A stretch of DNA of 64,000 nt from Chthonobacter rhizosphaerae (GCF_013839525.1 NZ_JACDIS010000012.1:89673-153672), one strand, 5' to 3'; positions 19,054-27,816 are shown, counted from the first letter of the stretch. Notes: a model not told the origin generated them from the letters alone. Numbers and translations: made by a program.

Positions 19054-19479
19054 ATGAAAGTCGTCTACACCACCCGTGCCACAGCGACCGGCGGCGGCCG
19101 GGACGGTCTCGCCCGCGTCGAGGACGGCGATCTTGCGGTCCGGCTGGTCGTGCCGAAGGAGATGGGCGGCCCCGGCGGCGACGGCACCAACCCGGAGCAG
19201 CTGTTCGCGACCGGCTACTCGGCCTGCTTCCTCGGAGCGCTCCGCTTCGTGGCCGGCAAGGAGAAGGTGCAGATCCCGGCGGAGGCGACCGTCACCGCCA
19301 CGGTCGGCATCGGCCCCCGGGACGATGGCGCCGGGTTCGGCATCACCGCCGAACTCGCCATCCACGTGCCGGGCCTCGACCGCGAAACGGTCGAGAGCCT
19401 CGTCCAGAAGGCCCACATCGTCTGCCCCTATAGCCACGCCACCCGCGGCAACGTGGATGTGAAACTCTCTGTGGCCTGA
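19054..19479 (+). CDS. ohr: Organic hydroperoxide resistance protein Ohr
   Basis: Thiol-dependent peroxidase of the Ohr/OsmC family, 141 residues, which reduces organic and fatty-acid hydroperoxides in the cytoplasm. The two catalytic cysteines are in GYSACFLGALRF (about residue 60) and in AHIVCPYSHAT (about 125). The conserved arginine region RDGLARVEDGDLAVRL lies near residue 20. The ATG at 19054 has AAGGAGCGG upstream; a longer frame to 18964 would run through the operator. It is divergent from ohrR and ended by its own terminator. Confidence 0.95.
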   Translation: MKVVYTTRATATGGGRDGLARVEDGDLAVRLVVPKEMGGPGGDGTNPEQLFATGYSACFLGALRFVAGKEKVQIPAEATVTATVGIGPRDDGAGFGITAELAIHVPGLDRETVESLVQKAHIVCPYSHATRGNVDVKLSVA

Positions 19480-19514
19480 TCGGACAGGCAACGCGCCTCC
19501 GTTCCAGCGATTCG

Positions 19515-19550
19515 AAGGCCGCGCGTCAGCCCACGCGCGGCCTTATTCAT
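19515..19550 (+). terminator. Terminator after ohr
   Basis: A perfect 12-bp stem, AAGGCCGCGCGT (19515-19526) with ACGCGCGGCCTT (19533-19544), has a six-base loop and is followed by ATTCAT. Confidence 0.7.
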
Positions 19551-19646
19551 GCTATAAAGACCGTGGTTTCCGACCTGCCGGAAAGGTCTCGTTCACCGAG
19601 GCCGCACATCCTGGCCGTGTGCGGCTTGCGTACCGAGTGACTGCCG

Positions 19647-21578
19647 ATGTCGATCTACGACCGAACTCCACGGACGAGCAGGACCACGCTCGACGACGAA
19701 GACGACGACCTCTTCGTGGTGGATCCCGACGCCGTTTCCGATCTCGGCTATGACGAATCCCCGCTGGTGCGGCAGAACCGGCGCGGTCTGATCGTGGCCG
19801 GCATCGCGGTGGTGGTGCTTGCCGGCGTGGTGCTGAAGATCGGGATCGACCCGATCCTGGCGGTCGGCCACGGTCTGGTGCGCATCGTCCAGGACGGCCT
19901 CACGGAGCGCACCAAGGTCGTCGTGGAGGAGACGGTGAAGCGGCCCGAGGACCGCCTCGCCGCGCTGCCGCCGGATGTGCGCAAGACGCTTCTCAGCCCG
20001 GAGCCCGGCGGGGCGGCCGGCGCCTTCCGGTGGAAGCAGGCGGTCGATCCGGTCCGGTTCTGCAAGCTGATGGACGGCGCCGGCCTGAAGAACGACGGTT
20101 GGAAGCCGCTGTTCGAGGGCAGCCCGGTCCACCAGTGCATGACCGATCTGATCCCGGTGCCCGGCTCCAAGCCGGTGGCCCGCCCGGCGCCGGTGGCGGA
20201 AATCACGGACCCGGACGCCCTTCAGGAGGCCGGGCTGGAGGTGATCGCGCCGGAACCGCAGCCGTCCACCTTCTTCTTCTCCGCCCGGGGCACCAAGGAT
20301 CGGCTGGAGACGATCCGGTTCAAGCTCAACCTCGACGATGATTCCGTCCGCGACGACGCGGAGAAGCGCCTGTTCGCCTTCGTCCAGAAGGCGGCCGAGC
20401 AGATGTCCTGGTCGGTGCCGCAGGCCGGCTTCGAGGCGATCCGGAAGCGGGAGCGCTATCTCGGCTCCGCTGCCGGCGTCACGGTCCAGATCCATCCGGA
20501 AACCTCCGGCGCGGACCGGGTGAACGTGGTCTTCCTCCTGATGGAGGAGGCCCCGATCCTCGCCGGCAACAAGCTGACGCCCTATCCAGGGCCGAAACCG
20601 ATCCTCGCGCCCAACCCGAACGCGGCCCTTCTGCCCGCCGACCAGGCGCTTCCGGTCGATCCGACCGTGGAGGCGGAACTGGCCGCCGCCAAGGCCGCGC
20701 AGAGCACGGGCGTGCAGCGGACCCTGATGCCGCTGAAGGACCTCGCGCCGCTCCCGGAGCCGGACGTCGCCGGCCAGCCGGGCGCCGCCGGTCAGCCGGG
20801 CGGGGTGCCCGGCCAGCCGGAGGTCGCCGGTCAGCCGGGCGCAGCGCCCGGTCAGCCGGAGGTCGCCGGTCAACCGGGCGCAGCGCCCGGGTCCGATCCG
20901 ATCGGTGCTCTGGTCGCCGCGGCCCCCGCCGATGGCCCGGCGCCGGACGCCCAACCTTCTCCGGCCGCCGGATACCTGCCGTCCGCCACACCCTCCACGC
21001 CCAAGTCGGCGCCGACCGCCGCCGGCCCCGAGAGCGCGCCTGCCGAGCCGCCCCCCCAGGCCGACGTCATGCCGGAGACGCCGCCGGGCCTTGCGTCCGC
21101 GCCGTTGCGGACCGCCGCGCTGCCGTCCGCCGAAGCGCCTGTCCCGGATGCGCCTCCGACGCTTCCCGCGCCGCCGCCCGGACCCGCCGCCGCCGAACCG
21201 CCCACCGCCGTCACGCCGCCACCCGGCCCGGCGGCCACCGCGGCGGACGCCATGACGGCGGCCGTCGATCCTGCGGCGGCCCCGGCCGAGCTCCCGCCGC
21301 TGCCGCGTCGCCGTCCGCCGGTTCCGGTCGCGCCGGTGGCCGAGCGGCCGGCTCCGGCGACCGCCGAGTCGCGCCCCGTCGCCGAAGCCGCGCCCGCGGC
21401 GCAGTCGGCGCCCGCCCGCCGGAAGGGACCCCTGGTCCTCCTGCCGACCGCCGCCGCCCCTCCGCCGGCTGCGCCCGCCGCGCCGGATCCGGCGCCGGCC
21501 GAGCCGGAGTTCGACGACGAGTCGCTGCCGGGCGTGCGGACGTCGAGCGGCCTCGTCAACCCGGCGGTCGGAAACTGA
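19647..21578 (+). CDS. Membrane-anchored Pro/Ala-rich protein of unknown function
   Basis: A 643-residue protein I cannot assign with confidence. Residues 1-45 are acidic and cytoplasmic in character, and one membrane segment (about 47-68, GLIVAGIAVVVLAGVVLKIG) anchors it. A folded-looking domain covers about residues 70-310, with two cysteines (FCKLMDGAGL, HQCMTDL) and FFFSARGTKDRLETIRFKLN. It resembles an uncharacterised Hyphomicrobiales family, perhaps DUF6030. From about residue 370 the protein is low-complexity Pro/Ala, including AGQPG repeats, ending in DESLPGVRTSSGLVNPAVGN. This layout suggests a periplasmic domain on a long flexible tail. It is a single gene between terminators. Confidence 0.7.
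   Translation: MSIYDRTPRTSRTTLDDEDDDLFVVDPDAVSDLGYDESPLVRQNRRGLIVAGIAVVVLAGVVLKIGIDPILAVGHGLVRIVQDGLTERTKVVVEETVKRPEDRLAALPPDVRKTLLSPEPGGAAGAFRWKQAVDPVRFCKLMDGAGLKNDGWKPLFEGSPVHQCMTDLIPVPGSKPVARPAPVAEITDPDALQEAGLEVIAPEPQPSTFFFSARGTKDRLETIRFKLNLDDDSVRDDAEKRLFAFVQKAAEQMSWSVPQAGFEAIRKRERYLGSAAGVTVQIHPETSGADRVNVVFLLMEEAPILAGNKLTPYPGPKPILAPNPNAALLPADQALPVDPTVEAELAAAKAAQSTGVQRTLMPLKDLAPLPEPDVAGQPGAAGQPGGVPGQPEVAGQPGAAPGQPEVAGQPGAAPGSDPIGALVAAAPADGPAPDAQPSPAAGYLPSATPSTPKSAPTAAGPESAPAEPPPQADVMPETPPGLASAPLRTAALPSAEAPVPDAPPTLPAPPPGPAAAEPPTAVTPPPGPAATAADAMTAAVDPAAAPAELPPLPRRRPPVPVAPVAERPAPATAESRPVAEAAPAAQSAPARRKGPLVLLPTAAAPPPAAPAAPDPAPAEPEFDDESLPGVRTSSGLVNPAVGN
20774..20891 (+). repeat. In-frame tandem repeats coding AGQPG motifs
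   Basis: A 39-base unit beginning GAGGTCGCCGGTCA is repeated at 20820 and 20859, with one base difference in the compared stretch, after looser copies from 20774. It encodes AGQPGAAPGQPEV-type repeats and being in multiples of 13 codons can change in copy number without shifting the frame. Confidence 0.75.
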
Positions 21579-21579
21579 A

Positions 21580-21625
21580 AAGGCGCCCCGGACGGGGAGG
21601 GGTCCTCCCACGTCCGGAGCGCCTT
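21580..21625. terminator. Convergent terminator, Pro/Ala-rich protein / kdgF
   Basis: AAGGCGC..CCGGACG (21580-21594) pairs with CGTCCGG..GCGCCTT (21611-21625), with a small bulge and a 16-base loop. The two flanking genes converge on it. Confidence 0.6.
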
Positions 21626-21659
21626 GACGACGATCAGCGGTCCGACAGGGCCGATGCGG

Positions 21660-22004
21660 TCAGCCGAGGAATTCCTCGCGGCGCGGCGTGAACACGTCGA
21701 TGAGGGCGCCGTCCTCCAGCGCCACGACGCCATGCATGGCGTTCGCCGGCACGATGAAGGTGCCGCCCTGGTCGAGCCGCACTGTCCGGCCCTCGATCGT
21801 GACCTCGAACGCGCCGCGCTCCACCAGGCTCGCCTGGATGTGCGGATGGTTGTGCATGCTGCCGACCGCGCCCTTCCGGAAGTCCACGCGCACCATCATC
21901 ATCTGGTCGTTCTGCACAAGGATCTGGCGGCGGATGCCCGGCTCCGTCGGGGTCCAGTCCGTGCCCTCGGGGCCGGTGAAGAGATCGTCATGATACTTGG
22001 CCAT
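21660..22004 (-). CDS. kdgF: KdgF-like cupin (unsaturated uronate linearisation)
   Basis: Single-domain cupin of 114 residues. The metal-binding motifs are MHNHPHIQASLVERG (two-His cluster plus Gln) and VPANAMHGVVALEDG, with the family end FTPRREEFL. KdgF converts 4,5-unsaturated uronates released from pectin or alginate into the linear ketouronate used by KduI/DehR-type enzymes. The assignment is backed by the adjoining kduD and kduI on the same strand. The ATG at 22004 gives MAKYHDDLFTGPEG; longer frames run into kduD and have no cupin similarity. It lies 17 bp downstream of kduD. Confidence 0.85.
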   Translation of the reverse strand: MAKYHDDLFTGPEGTDWTPTEPGIRRQILVQNDQMMMVRVDFRKGAVGSMHNHPHIQASLVERGAFEVTIEGRTVRLDQGGTFIVPANAMHGVVALEDGALIDVFTPRREEFLG

Positions 22005-22021
22005 GGGAGATGCTCCAGGGA

Positions 22022-22786
22022 TCAGCGCGCAAGCCACCCGCCGTCCACCGGCAGGGTGATGCCGTGGATGTAGTCGGAGGCGCGGGAGGCGAGGAAGACG
22101 GCGGCGCCGCCCATGTCGTCGGGCCGCGCCCAGCGGCCGGCGGGGATGCGCTTCAGGATGTCGGACGAGCGCTCCTGGTCCTTGCGAAGCGCCTCGGTGT
22201 TGTTGGTCTCCACGTAGCCCGGCGCGATGGCGTTCACGTTGATGCCCCTGCCGGCCCATTCGCAGGCGAGGAGCTTGGTGAGGCCGGCGACGCCGCTCTT
22301 GGAGGCGGTGTAGCTCGCCACCCGGATGCCGCCCTGGAAGGACAGCATGGAGGCGATGTTGATGATCTTCGCCGGGCGGCCGTCCGAGAGCGCGCGGCGG
22401 GCGAGCGCCTGGGCGGCGAAGAAGACGCTCTTCAGGTTGAGGTCCATCACCGCGTCCCAGTCCGCCTCGGTGAAGTCCACCGCGTCCGCCCGCCGGATGA
22501 TGCCGGCGTTGTTGACCAGCACGTCGATCGGGCCGTGTTCGGCCCAGACCGCGTCGATCACGCCGGCGGCCGCCATCGGGGCGGAGAGGTCGGCCTGGAC
22601 CGCCTCGAAGCGCCCGCCCGCCTCGGCGATCCGGGCGGCGGTGTCGTCCATGGACGAGCGGCCGACGCCGATCACCGCGGCGCCCGCCGTGGCGAGCGCC
22701 AAGGCGATGCCCTGGCCGATGCCGGTGTTGGCGCCGGTCACGACCGCCCGGGTGCCGGCGAGGTCGAAGAGGGCGGGAGCCGTCAC
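22022..22786 (-). CDS. kduD: 2-dehydro-3-deoxy-D-gluconate 5-dehydrogenase KduD
   Basis: Classical short-chain dehydrogenase, 254 residues. The nucleotide motif is TGANTGIGQGIA, then NNAGIIRRADAVDF, catalytic Ser in NIASMLSFQGG and YTASK. The C-terminal segment IPAGRWARPDDMGGAAVFL is typical of KduD. It interconverts 2,5-diketo-3-deoxygluconate and 2-keto-3-deoxygluconate. The start is GTG at 22786 overlapping the kduI stop (GTGA), with GGAGGT nine bases upstream, so it is translationally coupled to kduI. A frame open to 23107 is only antisense/shadow extension through kduI. Confidence 0.92.
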   Translation of the reverse strand: MTAPALFDLAGTRAVVTGANTGIGQGIALALATAGAAVIGVGRSSMDDTAARIAEAGGRFEAVQADLSAPMAAAGVIDAVWAEHGPIDVLVNNAGIIRRADAVDFTEADWDAVMDLNLKSVFFAAQALARRALSDGRPAKIINIASMLSFQGGIRVASYTASKSGVAGLTKLLACEWAGRGINVNAIAPGYVETNNTEALRKDQERSSDILKRIPAGRWARPDDMGGAAVFLASRASDYIHGITLPVDGGWLAR

Positions 22787-23619
22787 TTCAGCACCTCCAG
22801 GCTGACGGCGTCCATGTCGGTGTAGTCGATGTTGTCGCCGCCCATGGCCCAGCAGAAGGTGTAGGCGCCGGTTCCGGCGCCGCAATGGATCGACCACGGC
22901 GGCGACAGGATGACTTCCGATTCGCCCACCACCAGGTGGCGCGTCTCGGTCGGCTCGCCCATTAGGTGGATCACCTTCGAGCCCGGAGCGAGATCGAAGT
23001 AGAGGTAGACCTCGGACCGGCGATCGTGCACGTGCGGCGGCATGGTGTTCCAGACGGAGCCGGCCGCGAGTTCGGTGACCCCGAGCACCAGCTGGCAGCT
23101 CTGGCACACGTCCGGGTGCACCATCTGGTAGATCGAGCGCACGTTCGACGTCTCGGCCTTGCCGAGGTCCAGCTTGCGCGCGTCGGCGATCTTCAGAAGC
23201 TTCACCGGATAGGACGTATGGGCCGGGGTGGAGACCAGGTAGAAGCGCGCCGGGGTGCCGGTGTCCGCGCTCTCGAAGGTCACCTCGCCGGCGCCCATGC
23301 CCATGTAGAGCACGTCGCGCGGACCCACCTCATAGGTGCTGCCGCCGACCGTGATCCGGCCCGGGCCGCCGATGTTGAGCGCCGCCATCTCGCGCCGGTC
23401 GAGGAAGCCGGCCGTGCCGGTCTCCTTCGCGGAGGACAGCGTCAGCGGGCCGGCGGACGGCACGACGCCGCCGACCACCAGGCGCTCGTAATGGGAGTAG
23501 ACGAGCCGGATCTCACCCGCCTGGAACAGGGTCTCGGCCAGGAACGCCTGGCGCAGGCCCTCCGTGTCCAGGGACTTGGCACGGACGGGATCGACAGCCT
23601 GACGGGTTTCAACGCGCAT
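22783..23619 (-). CDS. kduI: 5-dehydro-4-deoxy-D-glucuronate isomerase KduI
   Basis: Cupin-type ketol isomerase of 278 residues acting on 5-keto-4-deoxyuronate from pectin breakdown. The metal-binding cluster is MPPHVHDRRSEVYLYFDL (about residues 190-207), with a second histidine in PPWSIHCGAG. The length matches the family (about 278). It is the first gene of kduI-kduD-kdgF and is preceded by a candidate operator for the neighbouring GntR regulator. Confidence 0.95.
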   Translation of the reverse strand: MRVETRQAVDPVRAKSLDTEGLRQAFLAETLFQAGEIRLVYSHYERLVVGGVVPSAGPLTLSSAKETGTAGFLDRREMAALNIGGPGRITVGGSTYEVGPRDVLYMGMGAGEVTFESADTGTPARFYLVSTPAHTSYPVKLLKIADARKLDLGKAETSNVRSIYQMVHPDVCQSCQLVLGVTELAAGSVWNTMPPHVHDRRSEVYLYFDLAPGSKVIHLMGEPTETRHLVVGESEVILSPPWSIHCGAGTGAYTFCWAMGGDNIDYTDMDAVSLEVLK

Positions 23620-23635
23620 GCGGGAACGCTCCAGA

Positions 23636-23650
23636 TTCGTATGATGACTT
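23636..23650 (-). promoter_or_regulatory. Candidate GntR/FCD operator upstream of kduI
   Basis: On the minus strand AAGTCATCATACGAA lies 17-31 bases before the kduI ATG. It resembles two sites in the uxaC-kdgK gap (32475-32489 and 32498-32512) and FCD-type GntR operators. A second palindrome-like GTATAAC lies within ATTAGTATAACGA about 15 bases further upstream. Confidence 0.5.
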
Positions 23651-23829
23651 TGAATGTCGTTATACTAATCGACGGGCCATCGTCATGCAACCGCGCCTTG
23701 GCGAGCGGTCGGCGAAATCGGGATGGGTCGTCAGCGCGTTCCGGAGAGCGGCCGGGGCGCGCGCTGCCGTCCGGTGGCGACGGCCAACGGCAGGGGCTGG
23801 TCGGATGGCGAACCGGGGACGGAGGGTGG

Positions 23830-24600
23830 TCAGCTCAGCGTGACGGCGAGATCGCGCTCGGTGGTGACGGTCCGGTTGCCGGCCGTCTTCTGGAAGAGCA
23901 CCTGATAGCGCCGCTGGCTCTGGGCGAGGTGCGTGCGCATGGCTTCCCGCGCGGCGGCGGGCTCGGAACGGGCGATCGCCTCCAGGATGGCGGCATGCTC
24001 GGCCTGCATGGTCTCCAGGTACGGCTTGGAGAGCACGTACTCAGGGGCCGCCATGGAGACGAGGTCGCGCGGGATCGTCCGCCGGCCGAGCACGTCCAGG
24101 ATCTCCACGTAATAGGGATTGTTGGTCGCCTCCGCGATCGCCCGGTGGAAGGCGAAGTCGGCGTTGCCGGTCGGCTGACCGGTCTCCAGGTCCTGGTTGA
24201 AGCGCTCGAAAGCCTCCCGGATCTCCGCCTCCTGCGCTCCCGTCCGGCGCTGGGCGGCGAGACCGGCGGCTTCGATCTCCACCGCCATGCGGACTTCCAG
24301 GACATCGAGCACCGCCGTGAGCCGGCCGGGCAGGTCCGGCAACAGGCCGAGGCCGTCCTTCGGCTTGTCGAGCACGAATACGCCGGCGCCCTGGCGCGCC
24401 TGCACCAGTCCGTCGGCGGAAAGGACGGCGACCGCCTCCCGCACCACGGTGCGGGAGACGCCGAACTCCTTGATCAGCTCGACCTCGGTCGGCAGTTTGC
24501 CCCCGGCCGCGAGCGCGCCGCTGGCGATGCGGGCGCGCAAGGTGTCGATCACGCGTTCGGCGCGTTTCGGTTTCGCTTTCGGGGCCGCGACCTTGCTCAT
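23830..24600 (-). CDS. GntR-family (FadR/FCD) regulator of hexuronate genes
   Basis: Transcriptional regulator of 256 residues. A GntR winged helix is at about residues 10-75 (RVIDTLRARIASGALAAGGK, ELIKEFGVSRTVVREAVAVL), followed by an all-helical FCD ligand domain (FAFHRAIAEATNNPYY, HAAILEAIARSEPAAAREAM). Such FCD regulators respond to hexuronates or ketodeoxygluconate (UxuR, ExuR, KdgR type). It stands between the kdu and uxa gene groups on the same strand, so control of both is inferred. The ATG at 24600 has GGAG at eight bases; a longer frame to 24636 lacks similarity. Confidence 0.88.
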   Translation of the reverse strand: MSKVAAPKAKPKRAERVIDTLRARIASGALAAGGKLPTEVELIKEFGVSRTVVREAVAVLSADGLVQARQGAGVFVLDKPKDGLGLLPDLPGRLTAVLDVLEVRMAVEIEAAGLAAQRRTGAQEAEIREAFERFNQDLETGQPTGNADFAFHRAIAEATNNPYYVEILDVLGRRTIPRDLVSMAAPEYVLSKPYLETMQAEHAAILEAIARSEPAAAREAMRTHLAQSQRRYQVLFQKTAGNRTVTTERDLAVTLS

Positions 24601-24686
24601 TCGGTGTCTCCGGTCACCGGATCGACCTCGCGTCAATCTGCATGAACGCGCGATTCGAACCCAGTCCTCCGTCCCTTATACGGACC

Positions 24687-26210
24687 TCACATCACCGCGC
24701 CGATCTGCCATGGCACGAATTCCGCGTCGCCATAGCCGAGAGCCTCCGACTTGGAAGGCTCGCCGGAGGCCACCCGGAGCATGGCCCGGAAGATCTCCCG
24801 GCCCTTGTCCTCCAGCGACACGCCGTCCAGCACGTCGCCGCAGTTGATGTCCATGTCGTCGGTCTGCCGGGCGTAGAGGTCCGAGTTGGTGGCCATCTTG
24901 ATCGACGGCACCGGCTTGGCGCCGAAGGCGGAGCCGCGGCCGGTGGTAAAGGCGATCAGGTTGGCGCCGGACGCGATCTGGCCCGTGGCCGACACGGGGT
25001 CGTAGCCGGGGCTGTCCATGTAGACGAAGCCGCGCTCGTCCACCGGCTCCGCATACTTGTAGACGCCGCGGAGCGGCGAGGTGCCGCCCTTGGCGGCCGC
25101 GCCCAGCGACTTCTCCAGAATGGTGGTGATGCCGCCGGCCTTGTTGCCGGGGGAGGGGTTGTTGTTCATGTCGCCGTCGTTGCGGGCGGCATAGTCCTCC
25201 CACCAGCGGATCCGCTCCATCAGCTTCTCGGCGATCTCCGGCGTCTCGGCGCGGGCCGTCAGCAGGTGCTCGGCGCCGTAGATCTCGGGCGTCTCCGACA
25301 GGATGGCGGTGCCGCCCTGGGCGACCAGGAGGTCGGCGGCGACGCCGAGCGCCGGGTTGGCGGTGAGGCTGGAATAGCCGTCCGAGCCGCCGCACTGGAG
25401 GCCGACCGTCAGCTCGCTCGCCGGCACCGTCTCGCGCCGGGAGGCGTTGGCGACGCTGAGCATCTCGCGCACGGCCTCGACGCCCATCTCGATCGAGCGG
25501 CGGGTGCCGCCGGATTCCTGGATGGTGAAGGTGCGGAAGTGCGGGCCCTCCACGAGGCCGTAGCGCTCCTTCAGGCGCGGGATCTGGAACACCTCGCAGC
25601 CGAGGCCGACCAGGAGCACCGCCCCGAAGTTCGGGTGCGTGGCATAGCCCCACTGTGTCCGCTCGATCACATCGAACGGTTCGCCCTTGCCGGCCATGCC
25701 GCAGCCGGTGCCGTGGACGAGCGAGACCACGCCGTCCACGTTCTCGAACCCGTCCAGGATGCCGGACTGCTCCACCGCCTTGGCGATGTACTTGGCGACG
25801 GTCGCCGAGCAGTTCACCGAGGTGAGGATGCCCACATAGTTGCGCGTGCCGACCTTGCCGGACGGCCGGCGGTAGCCCTCGAACGTGGCCGGCTCGATGG
25901 TCGGCGCCGCGATGGCGCCGAGGTCGACCGCCTCGGCGTGCCGTTCGAAGGCGTGCATCTCCACGTTATGGACGTGCACGTGGTCGCCCGGCTCGATCGG
26001 CTGGCTGGCGAAGCCGATGATCTGGCCGAACTTCAGGATCGGCTCGCCCACCCGGATGCCGGTGGCGGCGAGCTTGTGGCCCTTCGGGATGCGCGCCCGG
26101 GCGACGATCCCGTCGGCCGACGTTCCGGCGTCGACCGGATCGAGCGCGACCACGATGTTGTCGGCCGGGTTCAGCCGGAGGATGCGGGGCGGTTTGGCGA
26201 AGACGTTCAT
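24687..26210 (-). CDS. uxaA: Altronate dehydratase UxaA
   Basis: Full-length UxaA/GarD-family dehydratase, 507 residues. The N-terminal SAF domain is at about 10-95 (ARARIPKGHKLAATGI, GDHVHVHNVEMH), then the catalytic region (VNCSATVAKYIAKAV, HGTGCGMAGKG, GLGCEVFQIPRL). It removes water from D-altronate to give 2-keto-3-deoxygluconate. The ATG at 26210 overlaps the stop of the upstream reductase gene by four bases (ATGA). A continuous frame to 27755 exists only because it lies antiphase to that gene. It is the last gene of the uxaC-dctPQM-reductase-uxaA operon. Confidence 0.92.
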   Translation of the reverse strand: MNVFAKPPRILRLNPADNIVVALDPVDAGTSADGIVARARIPKGHKLAATGIRVGEPILKFGQIIGFASQPIEPGDHVHVHNVEMHAFERHAEAVDLGAIAAPTIEPATFEGYRRPSGKVGTRNYVGILTSVNCSATVAKYIAKAVEQSGILDGFENVDGVVSLVHGTGCGMAGKGEPFDVIERTQWGYATHPNFGAVLLVGLGCEVFQIPRLKERYGLVEGPHFRTFTIQESGGTRRSIEMGVEAVREMLSVANASRRETVPASELTVGLQCGGSDGYSSLTANPALGVAADLLVAQGGTAILSETPEIYGAEHLLTARAETPEIAEKLMERIRWWEDYAARNDGDMNNNPSPGNKAGGITTILEKSLGAAAKGGTSPLRGVYKYAEPVDERGFVYMDSPGYDPVSATGQIASGANLIAFTTGRGSAFGAKPVPSIKMATNSDLYARQTDDMDINCGDVLDGVSLEDKGREIFRAMLRVASGEPSKSEALGYGDAEFVPWQIGAVM

Positions 26211-27685
26211 GCGGCACTCGTCCGTGAGACGGCGGCCACCGTGGCGGCGGATCCGGCGGAGAGAAGCCGGGTGAGCGCCGCCGTGACGGCGGACCGGAAG
26301 CGGGAGTCGGCGGGAAGGTCCGTTCCGAAGACGTCGGCGACCGCCAGGAAGCCGTTCACCAGGGCTTCCGGGTCGGCGCCCGCACCGTCCGCGATGGCGC
26401 GGAGGCGCGCGGCGAGCGGGTCGCGCACGTCGATGGGCTGGCCTTTCTCGTCGACCCCTCTGACATAAGCCATCCAGGCCGCGACCCCAAGGGCCAGACG
26501 GTCGAAGGCCGCGCCGGCGGCAAGCCGGGCGCGAATCGTGCCGAGCAGGCGCTGGGGCAGCTTCTGACTGCCGTCCATGGCGATCTGCCAAGTCCGGTGC
26601 TTGAGGCCCCGGTTGCGGAAGCGGCGGACGAGAGCGTCGCGGTAGGCCCCGAGGTCGATGCCCGGCACGTCCACCGTCGGCATGACCTCCTCGGTCATCA
26701 GGTCCCGGACAAGCGTCGCGAAGGCCTCGTCGGCCATGACGTCGGCCACGGTCTCGTAGCCGGCGAGGTAGCCGAGGTAGGCGAGGGTGGAATGGGACCC
26801 ATTGAGCATGCGCAGCTTCATCAGCTCGAACGGCTCCACGTCCTCCACCATCTCCACGCCGACATCCTCGAAGCGCGGCCGGCCGGCGGGGAAATCGTCC
26901 TCCACCACCCATTGGGTGAAGGGTTCGGTCATCACCGGCCAGGCGTCGTCGGTGCCGAGGGCGGCCTTCACGGTTGCGCGGTCCGCGTCCGTGGTCGCCG
27001 GCACGATGCGGTCCACCATGGAGCACGGGAACGCGACCTCGGCGTCCACGTAGCGGCCGAGGTCCGGATCGCGCAGCTCGGCGAAGCGCGCGACGATGCG
27101 TTTCACCGTGCGGCCGTTGGCCGGCAGGTTGTCGCAGGAGAGGACGGTGAACGGCTGGACACCGGCGGCGCGACGGCGCGCCAGCGCCTCGACGAGGATG
27201 CCCGGCGCGGTGGTCGGGGCCGTCGGATTGGCGAGGTCCGCCCTGATGCCGGGATGGTTCTCGTCGAGCCGGCCGGTGGCCGGGTCGTGGCAGTAACCTT
27301 TCTCGGTGACCGTCAGGGTGACGATCCGCACGCGAGGGTCGGCCATCACGGAAAGCAGCCTTTCGAGCGCCTGCGGGGCGACGATCACCTCCAGGATGGA
27401 GCCGGTCACGGACAAGTCCGTGCGGTCGTCCTCGCGGACGGCCAGCGTGTAGAGCCCGTCCTGCGGGTTGAGGGCGTCCGCCGTGTCGGGCGAGCGCAGG
27501 GACGCGCCGACGATGCCCCAGCTCGGATCGACCTTCAGCAGCGCATCCACATAGGCGGCCTGATGGGCGCGGTGGAAGGCGCCGATGCCGAGGTGGACGA
27601 TGCCCGGCGTGACGGCCGACCGGTCGTAGTCGGGCCGGCGGACGGCGGCGGGCAGGCTCTGGAGCGAAGCGGCGGTGAGGGGCAT
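26207..27685 (-). CDS. uxuB: Fructuronate/tagaturonate reductase (mannitol dehydrogenase family)
   Basis: NAD-dependent polyol dehydrogenase of 492 residues. The N-terminal nucleotide region is VHLGIGAFHRAHQAAYVDAL and the catalytic motif is KLRMLNGSHS (K-x4-N-x2-H). E. coli UxuB reduces fructuronate to mannonate, and the related UxaB reduces tagaturonate to altronate. Because the coupled downstream gene is altronate dehydratase and no mannonate dehydratase is visible, a tagaturonate-reductase role is at least as likely; the symbol is only a family label. The start at 27685 gives MPLTAASLQSLPAAVRRP. Confidence 0.85.
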   Translation of the reverse strand: MPLTAASLQSLPAAVRRPDYDRSAVTPGIVHLGIGAFHRAHQAAYVDALLKVDPSWGIVGASLRSPDTADALNPQDGLYTLAVREDDRTDLSVTGSILEVIVAPQALERLLSVMADPRVRIVTLTVTEKGYCHDPATGRLDENHPGIRADLANPTAPTTAPGILVEALARRRAAGVQPFTVLSCDNLPANGRTVKRIVARFAELRDPDLGRYVDAEVAFPCSMVDRIVPATTDADRATVKAALGTDDAWPVMTEPFTQWVVEDDFPAGRPRFEDVGVEMVEDVEPFELMKLRMLNGSHSTLAYLGYLAGYETVADVMADEAFATLVRDLMTEEVMPTVDVPGIDLGAYRDALVRRFRNRGLKHRTWQIAMDGSQKLPQRLLGTIRARLAAGAAFDRLALGVAAWMAYVRGVDEKGQPIDVRDPLAARLRAIADGAGADPEALVNGFLAVADVFGTDLPADSRFRSAVTAALTRLLSAGSAATVAAVSRTSAA

Positions 27686-27757
27686 TCGGGTCTTGATCTC
27701 TTCCTTGAGGGGGTCGGCGGGCCCGGATGGGGAGCGGGGCCGCCGGCCCGGACAATC

Positions 27758-27810
27758 CGGCTCCCGGTGGCCGGGAGCCGTCGGAGGCGTCGGGGCCGCG
27801 AGCGGCCCCG
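27758..27810 (-). other. Two consecutive stem-loops between dctM and uxuB
   Basis: CGGCTCCCGG/CCGGGAGCCG (27758-27780, loop TGG) and CGGGGCCG/CGGCCCCG (27791-27810, loop CGAG) lie just after the dctM stop. There is no T-run. They are likely processing or stability structures separating transporter from enzyme messages. Confidence 0.5.
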
Positions 27811-27816
27811 GTCGGA

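Noticed and set aside
22786..23107. N-terminal extension of kduD
   Set aside because: It overlaps kduI out of frame. The GTG at 22786 has a strong ribosome site and couples to the kduI stop.
24640..24700. tRNA-like TTCGAA segment on the minus strand
   Set aside because: GGTTCGAATC looks like a T-loop, but the flanking five bases cannot pair and no acceptor or anticodon arms can be formed.
26210..27755. N-terminal extension of uxaA (1022-codon frame)
   Set aside because: It runs out of frame through the complete uxuB-like gene; UxaA homology begins at the ATG at 26210.
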